Shown: piece after piece, positions 43,401-52,670 of the stretch | Layout: every line of letters starts with the position of its first letter | Position numbering within the stretch: position 1 is the first letter of the stretch | Source of the DNA: Halalkalibacter sp. APA_J-10(15) | Lineage (GTDB): Bacteria; Bacillota; Bacilli; Bacillales; Bacillaceae_D | Length of the DNA stretch: 64,000 bases | Assembly (NCBI RefSeq): GCF_023017105.1 | Contig: NZ_JALKEV010000008.1 | Coordinates: forward strand, 1-64,000 | Direction of reading: 5' to 3' | The notes under the pieces: generated by a model | What the model was told of the DNA's origin: nothing | The model's database searches: none | Seen by the model: the letters and a program-made list of their open reading frames with translations, nothing else | Made by a program: the position numbers and the translations under genes

Positions 43401-46400
43401 AGAAGTCATTTTGAACATCGTATTGGCCTTATTGTAGATAGTAAAAAGTCATTAATGGATGCTTTAGACAGGTTAAAGAATGGATATGTAGTGGAAAATC
43501 TCTTTTATAGTCCTAACTTAGATCTCAAGTTACGTAAGGATTATCAAATAAATAAAGAGGTTGATTTAAAACTAGAAAATCTAATGATGAACTATATTAA
43601 TAAAGAACAAGTTTACTGGGATGATTATTTCCAAGAACAAGAATGCTATAAAATCTCTTTGCCCACTTATCCATTTAATAAGAAAAGATATTGGGTAAGT
43701 GAGTCAGTCCAAGATAACCTTCTCCCTGAGTCTGAAAGTAAACAAGAGTTTTACAGATTAGTAACTATTAATGAACAAGATACGAATTCTTCAGTGAAGA
43801 AATTTCATGTGGATTTAAAGCAAGATGAGTTTTATTTTTGTGAGCATCTTGTAGATGATAGAGAGATATTACCTGGAGTAGGATATTTGGAAATTAGTCA
43901 GAAAGCTTTAGAACAGTGGAAAAAAATAAAGGGAAATGTGATTAGTAATGTTGTATTTAAATCCCCAATAGAATTTGATAAGAACACAAAGATCTATATC
44001 ACCTTATCTGAGCATGAGCATTATTATGATTTCTTCATTAGCACAATGAAGGATGAAACTGAACATGAATTTATTCATGTTCAAGGTAGGTTAAAAAGAG
44101 AAAACATTAGTCAAGCAAAGCCTATTGATATTGAAGAGAAAAAAAAGAAATTATCACAAGTGAATAATGCAAGTATGTATTACGAAGATATCAAAGATTT
44201 AGGCTTAAATTTAGGAGAAAGCTTTAGGGTAATTAAGAATATCTACACAAATTATAGAGATGAAGCTTTATCAGAGTTACAAATACCTACAATAAGAAAA
44301 AAGGACTTTTCTCAAATGAGGCTTCATACTTCTATAATAGATGGAGCTTTACAAGGTATTGTTGCATTACTAAAAAATGAAATTGAAAGTCTTAATATTC
44401 CGTTTTTTATTTCCAAGGTTGAGATTTATGGGGAACTTGAACAAGAAGGATATTCCCTTATTGAGAGGATAAAGAACAATGATAATAGTATTCGGAGTTT
44501 TAATATACAAATCTTAAATAAAAAAGGAGAGGTATTATTAAAGATAAGTGGAATTTTAGCTAGGCCATATCAAAGAAGCTTAAAACAAGAGGCCTTTAAA
44601 AAAGAGAGTCGAAATATTCACTATTTTACTCCAGTCTTAAAGGAAAGTAATTTTGACACACGTTATTTAAATAATGAAGGATATTATTTAGTAATAATTG
44701 ATGGCGAAAATGAGTTTACCAACTCCATTGCTCATTGTGTTAAAGACATTTCGAAGGGTAACTATAGCATTATCTCCGAAGGAAACCGTAATCCTTCTGG
44801 AGATGATCAAGACATGCATACTCGTACACTGCCTAGAGAATATAAATCAGTGTTAGAGAGAGTAAGAGATATAGGAATACAAAATTTGAATATTATTTAT
44901 CTTAGTAGTAAACGAACCAATCTTGAAGACAGTAAGGCCACTAGTTTTTATAACTACTACGACATATTAAAGGAACTAAATCTTAATAGCAGCAATTTAA
45001 CTATTAGAATCAAGCATTTTTTCAAGGAAGATAATAACCGTGATGTATCGAATAGAGCTTTAGTAGGGCTATTTTCAACTCTTGAAAGAGAGTATAAAGA
45101 TCTTGATTGTAAACTTATAGCCTTACGTAATGTGAATATGAAAGATAGTCAGGTAATTAACAATATTAAAAACGAACTATTATACTGCCAATCAGGAAGT
45201 GAAATAGAAGTATATTATGATAATTATGTTAGAAAAACGCCTAAGTGGAAACGAATCATGGATGAGGATACAACGATTAGATTTAGAAAGAATGCTTTCT
45301 ATTTAATAACGGGTGGCAGTAAAGGAGTCGGATATAATCTAGCAAAAAAAATTGTAGAAACGTATGGAGCAAACGTCATCTTGTTAGGTAGATCAAATTT
45401 TGATCATGAGTTGGAGAAAAAAATTAATAAAATAAAGATAAATCAATCTATCGTAGAATATATGAAATGTGATATTTCTAACGAGGAACAAGTGAGCTTG
45501 ATATCAGATCGAATCAAATCAAAAGGATATCAGATAAATGGTATATTACATTCCGCAGGTAATGTTCATGATGCATTATTCATGAAGAAGGATGAGGCGG
45601 GAATACAAGGTGTTCTAAGGCCTAAAATAGATGGAACCATCTTAATTGATAAATATTTCTCTAATCAAAACTTAGAGTTTTTTATTTTGTTTTCATCTTT
45701 AACCTCTGTTGTAGGGAATATCGGACAAACTGACTATGGCTATGCAAATAGTTTCATGGATCACTATAGTAGCTATAGGAGAGAAAAAGGTTTGCCTGGA
45801 AATACAGTATCAATTAATTGGCCTCTTTGGGATTGTGGTGGTATGAAGTTAGGAAATGGAAACAGTAGTTATATCCTGAAACTTACTGGTATGGAGCCAA
45901 TGTCAGTAGACGAAGGATTAAAAGCCATACAAGTAGCTCAAAATTGTAACAGCGGTCAAGTGATAGTATTTAAAGGAGACAGCAACCAACTATTTGAATA
46001 CATGGCTACTAAGAAAAAAGAAAGAAGAATAAGCAAGAACAAGAGTAGATCACTTAATAGGGAAATACAAAAGGAGATAAAAAAGGCAATTAGTAAGGTC
46101 ATGAAAATGAATGAGGCAGACATAAATATCGAGAAAAAATTTAATCAATATGGATTTGACTCTATTACCTTTACTGAATTGACTAATGAATTAGTGGACA
46201 ATTTCCACTTAAATATTACACCGGCATTATTTTTTGAATATTCAGTCATAAAGGATTTCATTGCTTATGTAGAACAATATTTCGGAGATAAATTTAACAT
46301 GGAAGAGTATGTGGAAGAAGTTGAGGTTATGGTTGAAAAAGAAGGGGGAGAACCAGAAACCCTACATTCTATCAACACAGAACCTATCTTGAACAACCCA

Positions 46401-49400
46401 ATAGAACTGATAAAAGAATCATCTAAAGAACCAATCGCTATCATTGGTATGGATGCAATATTCCCTGGTGCTCATAACCTCAGCGAATATTGGAATAATC
46501 TAATTAATAATAAGATTAGTATCACAGAAATTCCTCATGACCGTTGGGATTGGAAGGAATATTATGGAGATCCCCTTATTGAAGATAACACAATGAATAA
46601 TGTCTGGGGTGGATTTATTAATTATATAAATGAATTTGATGCGAAATTTTTTAAAATTTCTCCAAAAGAGGCAAAGTTAATGGATCCACAACAACGATTG
46701 TTCTTACAAACATCATGGAGAGTGTTGGAGGATGGTGGATACAAACCAGAAAAATTGAAGGGACAGAATGTTGGGGTTTTTGTAGGGGTATCTGGGATGG
46801 ATTATAATGAATTGCTAAAAGAGGCTGGAGTAGAAATAGATGCCTATACAGCTACTGGAAATTCTCATGCCATGATAGCAAACAAGGTTTCCTATCTTTT
46901 AGATTTTAGAGGGCCAAGTGAGGCTATCGATACAGCTTGCTCTAGCTCTCTTATTGCTATGAATAAAGCAATAAAATCGATTAGGAATGGAGAGTGTGAT
47001 TTGGCCATTGCTGGTGGCGTAAATGCTATCTTGAGTCCTACCGTTCATATCTCCTTTAGTAAAGCAGGCATGCTGTCAAAAAGTAATGAGTGTAGAGTTT
47101 TTGATAAAGAGGCAAATGGATATATAAGAGGAGAAGGGGTCGGAGCTGTTTTACTTAAGCCTTTAAGTAAGGCTTTAGAGGATGGGGATCACATCTATGC
47201 TTTGATTAAAGGTGCGGCGGAAAATCATGGAGGCCATACGAATACAATCACATCACCCAATCCAAATGCTCAAGCAGATGTCATTTTAAAAGCATGCAAT
47301 GATGCAGGAGTAGATTTCGATACTCTCACTTATATTGAGGCACATGGAACAGGTACTAAATTAGGTGACTCAGTAGAAATGAATGGATTGGTAAAAGCCT
47401 TTAAGGAATCAAATGGAAAAATTGATCAAGGACGATACTGTGCAATCGGTAGCGTTAAGGTAAATATTGGACACTTGGAGTCTGCTGCGGGAATTGCAGG
47501 AGTAATTAAGGTTGTATTGGCTATGAAAAACAAGAAAATACCAGGTAATTCAAGACTAGAAGTGCTTAATCCTTACTTTAACCTAAAAGGTACAAATTAT
47601 AGACTTCCTCAGGATAGCATGGCATGGGAACCTATTAAGGAGCAGGGTGAAAACTTTCCGAGAAGGGCTGGGATAAGTTCATTTGGTTTTGGTGGTAGCA
47701 ATGCCCATGTCATATTGGAGGAATATGTTGAGAAGGAGCAAATTCCAAATGAAGTGACGCATCGTGAGGAAATGATTATTCTCTCTGCTAAAACGGAAGA
47801 ACGATTACTTCAGTATGCTAAAGACATGTTACATTATATGAATGATATGGAAAAAGAGTCTAACACAGTATTGGAGAATAGAGATATAAGCGTTTCTGAA
47901 GTTATGGAGGTATTCTCTAAGGAACTATTTGTTGATAGCCAGAACTTGGAGTTAACTGACAGGTTACAAGACCTTGGAATAGACGCCATAAAATATAGAA
48001 GAATAGTAAAGTATTTAGAAGGTACCTTTGAATTAGATACTGACCTTAGATTTTACGATGGCAATAAAACACTTCAAGAATTTATTGAAGGAGTAAGGAA
48101 ACAAATCAGTCCATTGTTAATAGAGAAAGATAAGGGAGTATTATTGAGTGATATTGCTTATACACTGCAAGTTGGTAGGGTAGAGATGGAGAGTAGATTA
48201 GCTTTTATAGCAAGGGATAAAGTGGAGGTGAAACAGAAGCTCACCAATTTTATAAATAACATTAAAGAAGAAAGAATGTATACAGGACATGCTTCGAACT
48301 CACTCGTTGAAGAATTAATGGAAAAAGAAGACACTAGTGAGTTAATAAATATATTAGCAAAAAAGAAGAAGTATGATAGCCTTCTAAAGCTTTGGGTCAA
48401 TGGTACAGAAATAAAGTGGGAATCAATAAGAGAGGATAAAAGAAAAAAAGTACCTCTTCCAAAATACCCATTTGCAAATGAGATTTACTGGTTTAATAGG
48501 ATACCAAAGAAAGGAAATATTAAGGCAATTAGCAGCATAGGAACGATGGTAGACGGAATCGACCATGAAGCCCCGATGGAGATGGGACACCTCGTTTATA
48601 AGAAGCTGTTCAAAGCATCAGATTATATATTGAGAGATCATACGATTAATGGAAAATGTGTTCTTCCTGGAGTAGGGCACCTGGAAAGTATCTGTCAAAT
48701 AGCAAGGACAATACTAAAAGAGGATACCTTTGATGTAAAAATTCAATGGTTAGCACCGATTGTGGTTAATAACAAACTAGAAATCCTGATTTATGTAAGC
48801 AAAACTCAAGACGGCTTAAAGTTTACATTAGTATCTAAAGGGACTAAAGAGGTGACTCATTCTGAGGCTTTCGTTAGTCGACAGGTCAAAAGAAAGCAAA
48901 GAGGAAAGGTGGATATAGAAAAACTAAAATCCAACTATTCAAAATTAATTCTTAAGGATGATTTTTATGAGTCCTTTAGGAAGACTAGTGTAACTCATGG
49001 GCTTTATTGTCAATCCTTAGAAAGGTTGTACTGTGGTGAAAATGGGACTAGCCTATGCAAGTTTAGGCTACCTCCAGAGCTTGATCATGAGTATAGTCAA
49101 TATCTTTTACATCCAACCCTAATGGATGGCGCTTTACAAGCTACAGTAGGGGTAACAGAGCAACTATTTGCAAATGAACATTTACCCAAAGTTCCATTCT
49201 CAATTGAAAAAATAAGCATATTCTCAAAGGTACCTAAAGAGGGGTATTCATTTGTTCAAAAGAGGGGAAAGGATAGGTTTGATTTAACAGTCACAGATAT
49301 AGAGGGGAATATCGTCTTGGAAATACAGGAAATGGCCTCAAGAGAATTGAAACTTAATCAACAAACAAAACAGGCTACCAAGATAATTAAGAACAATAAA

Positions 49401-52400
49401 GAGACTGAGATCTATCAGATGGAATGGATAAAGTTTCAGAACGAAGCCTTTGAGGAAGATTACTCGAGAAAAACGCTCATCATTTATACAGAAGATAGTA
49501 GAAAAATAGAGAATGATTTAATGGCGCTCTATCCAAATGCAATCGGAGTGCTACTAAGTAATACATTTATGAGAATATCCGATAAGGAATATACAATCGA
49601 TGCTAATGATCAAGGGGCATTTCAAAAATTACTCTCAAAATTAGTTGACGTTGACACTATTTACTATCTAGCATTAGAGGAATTAGAGGGCCAAGTAGAT
49701 GTTTTAAGTCTCGAGTCTGTAAAAAACAGAGGGGTATTAGGTCTTTTTAGACTAGTAAAAAGTTTAGATGATACTGGAGCAGCAGATAAAAAAATTAACC
49801 TTAAGGTTATTACAAACAATACTCATTCATTACAAGGAGAAAGAATAATTCCATATGGTTCTAGTGTCCAAGGCTTGATTAAATCAATCGCAAAGGAATT
49901 TAGCAATTGGAATGTTATCAATATTGACTTAGACATTGATGACATCGAAAATACTTCGGTAGTAGATTTAACATTAAGTTTACCAGATCACAATAATAAA
50001 GAGATTGTATTACGAGATCACCAGAGGTATACCTATAACTTAGTACCAAAAATTCTTAAAGACAACCATTCGTTGAGCTTCAAAAAGCATGGGGTGTACT
50101 TGATTATAGGTGGTGGCCAAGGAGTTGGTTATGAGCTGGCTAAGTATTTGAGTAGGTCGTATCAAGCTCGAATCTTTTTAGTAGGTAGGCGAAAAATTAA
50201 CGGAGATATTAAAGAAAAGCTACTGACTCTTACAAACCTTGGCGGTAATGGTGAATATATTCAATGTGATATTAATAATCATGAAGATGTAAGAAAGTTA
50301 AAAGAGAAAATTAATATCCCTTTAAATGGAATCATTCACTCAGCTTTAGTATTAAAGGATGCCTTAATAAAAAAATCTGATGAAAACATAGTTAAGGAAG
50401 TAATCGCACCAAAGTTAGATGGATCAGTTATCCTTTGGGATGTTTTCAAGAGAGAGAAGCTAGATTTTATGATGTTTTTCTCATCTTTTCAGTCTTTTTC
50501 AGGAAGCTTAGGGCAATCTAGTTATACAGCAGCTTGTTCGTTTAAAGATACTTTTGCTAAATATGTTGGAATTGAGACCGACACAAAAATTAAGATTATT
50601 AATTGGGGATATTTTAGTGATGTAGGCGTGGTTGCATCTGAACAGTATAAGAAAAGCTTACATTCTAAAGGTGTGTACTCCATTGATCTTGGAGAAGCTT
50701 TTTCTATTATTGAAAGCTTTTTGAAGGATGATGCCTCTCAAATCATTGCCGTAAAATTTGATAGGAAGATAATAGAGGAATTTAATAGTCAAACGTTGGT
50801 ATCAACAGGCAATACCTTATTAGAAGAATATCAAGCTATTAACAGTCTATCAGAAGTTGCATTAGTGTCGATACTTGACGAATTAGGTTTATTAGAAGCT
50901 TTACTAACTCAGAAGCAATTAAAAAAGGATATGATCAGAATCCCTCTATCTACTAGATATACTAGACTTATTAACGAATTGATTAGCTACAGCAATTTGA
51001 ACAAGAGTCTCTTAGTCAGATGGGCAGAACAAGTCAAGCAGAATAAAGATTTATTAACAATGGTATCGAGCCAATACTCTAAAAAGTACCCAAGTATTAT
51101 GCCATATGTAACATTGCTTCATGAGTGTGTTAAAAATTATATTGGAGTATTAAAAGGAGAACTTTTAGCTACAGATATCATGTTTCCAGAAGCTTCATTA
51201 AGGTATGTGGAAAATCTATATAAAAATAACAACATTGCAGATTATTATAATGAGCTAGTTGCTTCTCAAGTGAAAGAATTTATTAAACTTAACCCAAATA
51301 AAAAAGTACGAATATTAGAAATAGGAGCAGGTACAGGTGGAACGAGTGAAAAGGTATTAAAAGAAATTAATAGGTTTGGTGATCGAATTAGCTATTACTA
51401 TACTGACGTCTCTATCCGTTTCTTACAACATGCTAGCAAGCAATTTGCTAATTACAATCACTTTGTTCGATATCAAATCTTAGATATTGAGAAGAATGCA
51501 GAAATACAAACACTTCAACAATCATTTGATCTAATCATCGCCACTAATGTTATCCATGCTACCAAAAATATTTCTACTACTTTAGGGAATATTCGTACTT
51601 TGTTAAAAGCAGAAGGAAAGCTGTTATTGAATGAAACAGTTGAAAAAAGTTTATATCTAACATTGACATTCGGATTAGTTGATGGATGGTGGCTATTTAA
51701 TGATGAGAACGTGAGGGTAAGTGGTTCACCATTATTAAAATACGATAAATGGGTAGATTTGTTAAAGGAACAGCAAATATTCGTATCAAATACAAATAGT
51801 CACCATCTGCCTTTAGGTCAAAGAATTATTTATGGAACAAAATATGTAGATGAAAATTTGAAGCTTCATTCAGATATCATTAATAACAGCAATACTCCAA
51901 AGGCTATTAATAAAGTAAATGATATCCTTTTAGAAACCATTTCTAGTACATTAGAGATTGAAGAGGTTGATGAGAAAAAGCCCTTTGTGGATTTAGGGAT
52001 AGATTCGATACTCTCTATTCAGCTTATTAATACTTTGAATCACAAATTGGGTATCAACTTAAGAAGTACTTTATTCTTCGATTACACTAATATTAGTGAG
52101 TTGTCTGATTATATAGAAAATGAATATGGTGACGAATTGATGTTACAAGATACTGAGCAGCATACTACTAAAGATACCAAACACAACATTGTTCAGCATA
52201 TTAGACAGCAGGAAGTAGAGCATCAAGGTGGAGAACAGCATGTAGTAGAACAGTTAAAGAAGACGCTAGTTACACTCATTTCGGAAACACTTGAATTAGA
52301 TACCGAAATAAATGAAAATGAATCCTTCTTTGATAACGGAATTGATTCTATTGTTGGTGTAGAGATAATAAAGAAGATAAACAGGGAATTAGGGTTAAAT

Positions 52401-52670
52401 CTACGAAGCACGATCCTATTTGATTATAGTGACATAAATAGTTTAGTAGACTACATTATTCATTCAAGTGAATACCAAGTCCAGTATGTAAGTGAGCATC
52501 CGGCCGAAATGGAAAGGAGCTTAAAAGTAGAAAATCATAGCTTAGTCATTGAAGATAAGGATCAAGAAGATTCATATTTGTTAGACATATTCAAACAATT
52601 ATATGATGGTCATTTAGAAATAGAAGAAGTAGATGAGCTAATGGAGGGTGTTTATGGGACAAAGAATTGA
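40494..52670 (+). CDS. Trans-AT polyketide synthase 2: cMT-ACP-KS-DH-KR-ACP-KS[insert]-DH-KR-cMT-ACP-ACP
   Basis: A 4058-residue synthase. It opens with a C-methyltransferase (1-380; EFGAGTGGTT near 178 and GANVLHATKN), completing module 2 of synthase 1, then ACP2 (Ser424). Module 3: KS3 (495-920, Cys659), DH1 (His1118 in HLVDDREILPG, Asp1283), KR3 with Tyr and Asn, ACP3 (Ser1890). Module 4: KS4 (1979-2415, Cys2149), ACP-like insert (2463-2539, Ala2498 for Ser), DH2 (His2716 in HTINGKCVLPG, Asp2878), KR4 (Tyr3344, Cys3348 in the Asn place), cMT2 (3440-3785), tandem ACPs (Ser3838, Ser3952). The last 45 residues (YLLDIFKQLYDGHLEIEE and beyond) form a docking segment. AGGAG precedes ATG 40494. 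It overlaps synthase 3 by 17 bases. Confidence 0.95.
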   Translation: MKKDWEISIILLEKLCHLKLFKVYKDLVNDNQSSLYELENHLSNKYHKLNQKLIDILVKAGLIIVEKGELTLKSSDEKDINLKISHLEREFQSIPNNVLYNHLNLCNIAFDSMKDILTGKRLATDVLIPEGNINFIEGIYKNNEIADYLNEKVAQSVEAYIQSNLEFRNKSEKIVILEFGAGTGGTTKKVMEKISTYSDQIKYIYTDISKHFTYLGKNQYGHYQFMDFTVFNIENDIAAEKFMPHSVDVMIGANVLHATKNVNGTLKNLKSIMKKDGWLILNELTSDWEFAIYTFGLLEGWWLSEDKEIRIDKSPLLRGEQWREALTANGFKNISSVGLSSKEVDFSQTCIICESNGNVEIMESPTNSDRKFVEELQEEQVFTNSNVEKSNLREEVLKVFADIIHVKADKINCETSLWDYGIDSILMSQVVSRINAVFSVDLKTSDFFKYTNINKIIDYLSQKVKVEDVEEKLTPIKQKTDIFQERQVEKNKAQEVAVIGVSGRFPKANNLEALWGVLTIGEDCVTTVPTDRWKVKEGYFDKYNCKKGCFLEDVGHFDPYFFNLSPKQVELMDPRQRLVLEESWNAFEDAGYSNTQLKGKNVGVYIGCEGESGYLKNKFRDENALDSHLFLGRSNSILASRISYFMDLKGPSITIDTACSSSLVAIHEACEAIKSGTCDMALAGGVQIILGPNDLILLDRMGMLSKDAKCKTFDNHADGFVPGEAVGMILLKRLDEAVRDKDNIYGVIKGSDVNQDGLSNGITAPNVDAQVSLISKVNDKYNIDPKTISYVEAHGTGTKLGDPVEVKALTEAYKKHNSLNKFKQYCKIGSIKTNIGHCGAAAGVSGLVKVLLSLKKGLLPAHNHYQIENAEIEFKNTPFYVSQETEAWESNYYPLRRASVSSFGHSGTNCYMVIEEYKKEIKPRSEGNYPILLSGESSEALFRKIEQLHAYMTNNEDELIDISYTLSAGRSHFEHRIGLIVDSKKSLMDALDRLKNGYVVENLFYSPNLDLKLRKDYQINKEVDLKLENLMMNYINKEQVYWDDYFQEQECYKISLPTYPFNKKRYWVSESVQDNLLPESESKQEFYRLVTINEQDTNSSVKKFHVDLKQDEFYFCEHLVDDREILPGVGYLEISQKALEQWKKIKGNVISNVVFKSPIEFDKNTKIYITLSEHEHYYDFFISTMKDETEHEFIHVQGRLKRENISQAKPIDIEEKKKKLSQVNNASMYYEDIKDLGLNLGESFRVIKNIYTNYRDEALSELQIPTIRKKDFSQMRLHTSIIDGALQGIVALLKNEIESLNIPFFISKVEIYGELEQEGYSLIERIKNNDNSIRSFNIQILNKKGEVLLKISGILARPYQRSLKQEAFKKESRNIHYFTPVLKESNFDTRYLNNEGYYLVIIDGENEFTNSIAHCVKDISKGNYSIISEGNRNPSGDDQDMHTRTLPREYKSVLERVRDIGIQNLNIIYLSSKRTNLEDSKATSFYNYYDILKELNLNSSNLTIRIKHFFKEDNNRDVSNRALVGLFSTLEREYKDLDCKLIALRNVNMKDSQVINNIKNELLYCQSGSEIEVYYDNYVRKTPKWKRIMDEDTTIRFRKNAFYLITGGSKGVGYNLAKKIVETYGANVILLGRSNFDHELEKKINKIKINQSIVEYMKCDISNEEQVSLISDRIKSKGYQINGILHSAGNVHDALFMKKDEAGIQGVLRPKIDGTILIDKYFSNQNLEFFILFSSLTSVVGNIGQTDYGYANSFMDHYSSYRREKGLPGNTVSINWPLWDCGGMKLGNGNSSYILKLTGMEPMSVDEGLKAIQVAQNCNSGQVIVFKGDSNQLFEYMATKKKERRISKNKSRSLNREIQKEIKKAISKVMKMNEADINIEKKFNQYGFDSITFTELTNELVDNFHLNITPALFFEYSVIKDFIAYVEQYFGDKFNMEEYVEEVEVMVEKEGGEPETLHSINTEPILNNPIELIKESSKEPIAIIGMDAIFPGAHNLSEYWNNLINNKISITEIPHDRWDWKEYYGDPLIEDNTMNNVWGGFINYINEFDAKFFKISPKEAKLMDPQQRLFLQTSWRVLEDGGYKPEKLKGQNVGVFVGVSGMDYNELLKEAGVEIDAYTATGNSHAMIANKVSYLLDFRGPSEAIDTACSSSLIAMNKAIKSIRNGECDLAIAGGVNAILSPTVHISFSKAGMLSKSNECRVFDKEANGYIRGEGVGAVLLKPLSKALEDGDHIYALIKGAAENHGGHTNTITSPNPNAQADVILKACNDAGVDFDTLTYIEAHGTGTKLGDSVEMNGLVKAFKESNGKIDQGRYCAIGSVKVNIGHLESAAGIAGVIKVVLAMKNKKIPGNSRLEVLNPYFNLKGTNYRLPQDSMAWEPIKEQGENFPRRAGISSFGFGGSNAHVILEEYVEKEQIPNEVTHREEMIILSAKTEERLLQYAKDMLHYMNDMEKESNTVLENRDISVSEVMEVFSKELFVDSQNLELTDRLQDLGIDAIKYRRIVKYLEGTFELDTDLRFYDGNKTLQEFIEGVRKQISPLLIEKDKGVLLSDIAYTLQVGRVEMESRLAFIARDKVEVKQKLTNFINNIKEERMYTGHASNSLVEELMEKEDTSELINILAKKKKYDSLLKLWVNGTEIKWESIREDKRKKVPLPKYPFANEIYWFNRIPKKGNIKAISSIGTMVDGIDHEAPMEMGHLVYKKLFKASDYILRDHTINGKCVLPGVGHLESICQIARTILKEDTFDVKIQWLAPIVVNNKLEILIYVSKTQDGLKFTLVSKGTKEVTHSEAFVSRQVKRKQRGKVDIEKLKSNYSKLILKDDFYESFRKTSVTHGLYCQSLERLYCGENGTSLCKFRLPPELDHEYSQYLLHPTLMDGALQATVGVTEQLFANEHLPKVPFSIEKISIFSKVPKEGYSFVQKRGKDRFDLTVTDIEGNIVLEIQEMASRELKLNQQTKQATKIIKNNKETEIYQMEWIKFQNEAFEEDYSRKTLIIYTEDSRKIENDLMALYPNAIGVLLSNTFMRISDKEYTIDANDQGAFQKLLSKLVDVDTIYYLALEELEGQVDVLSLESVKNRGVLGLFRLVKSLDDTGAADKKINLKVITNNTHSLQGERIIPYGSSVQGLIKSIAKEFSNWNVINIDLDIDDIENTSVVDLTLSLPDHNNKEIVLRDHQRYTYNLVPKILKDNHSLSFKKHGVYLIIGGGQGVGYELAKYLSRSYQARIFLVGRRKINGDIKEKLLTLTNLGGNGEYIQCDINNHEDVRKLKEKINIPLNGIIHSALVLKDALIKKSDENIVKEVIAPKLDGSVILWDVFKREKLDFMMFFSSFQSFSGSLGQSSYTAACSFKDTFAKYVGIETDTKIKIINWGYFSDVGVVASEQYKKSLHSKGVYSIDLGEAFSIIESFLKDDASQIIAVKFDRKIIEEFNSQTLVSTGNTLLEEYQAINSLSEVALVSILDELGLLEALLTQKQLKKDMIRIPLSTRYTRLINELISYSNLNKSLLVRWAEQVKQNKDLLTMVSSQYSKKYPSIMPYVTLLHECVKNYIGVLKGELLATDIMFPEASLRYVENLYKNNNIADYYNELVASQVKEFIKLNPNKKVRILEIGAGTGGTSEKVLKEINRFGDRISYYYTDVSIRFLQHASKQFANYNHFVRYQILDIEKNAEIQTLQQSFDLIIATNVIHATKNISTTLGNIRTLLKAEGKLLLNETVEKSLYLTLTFGLVDGWWLFNDENVRVSGSPLLKYDKWVDLLKEQQIFVSNTNSHHLPLGQRIIYGTKYVDENLKLHSDIINNSNTPKAINKVNDILLETISSTLEIEEVDEKKPFVDLGIDSILSIQLINTLNHKLGINLRSTLFFDYTNISELSDYIENEYGDELMLQDTEQHTTKDTKHNIVQHIRQQEVEHQGGEQHVVEQLKKTLVTLISETLELDTEINENESFFDNGIDSIVGVEIIKKINRELGLNLRSTILFDYSDINSLVDYIIHSSEYQVQYVSEHPAEMERSLKVENHSLVIEDKDQEDSYLLDIFKQLYDGHLEIEEVDELMEGVYGTKN
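47880..48110 (+). other. Carrier-protein-like insert in KS4 linker, serine replaced by alanine
   Basis: Placed exactly as in KS2, between MIILSAKTEERLLQY and IAYTLQVGRVEMESRLA. It has helix 1 SVSEVMEVFSKELF, motif LGIDAIKYRRI with Ala2498 replacing the phosphopantetheine Ser while the preceding Asp is kept, and the last helix KTLQEFIEGVRKQI. It should fold like an ACP but cannot be primed. Confidence 0.8.
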
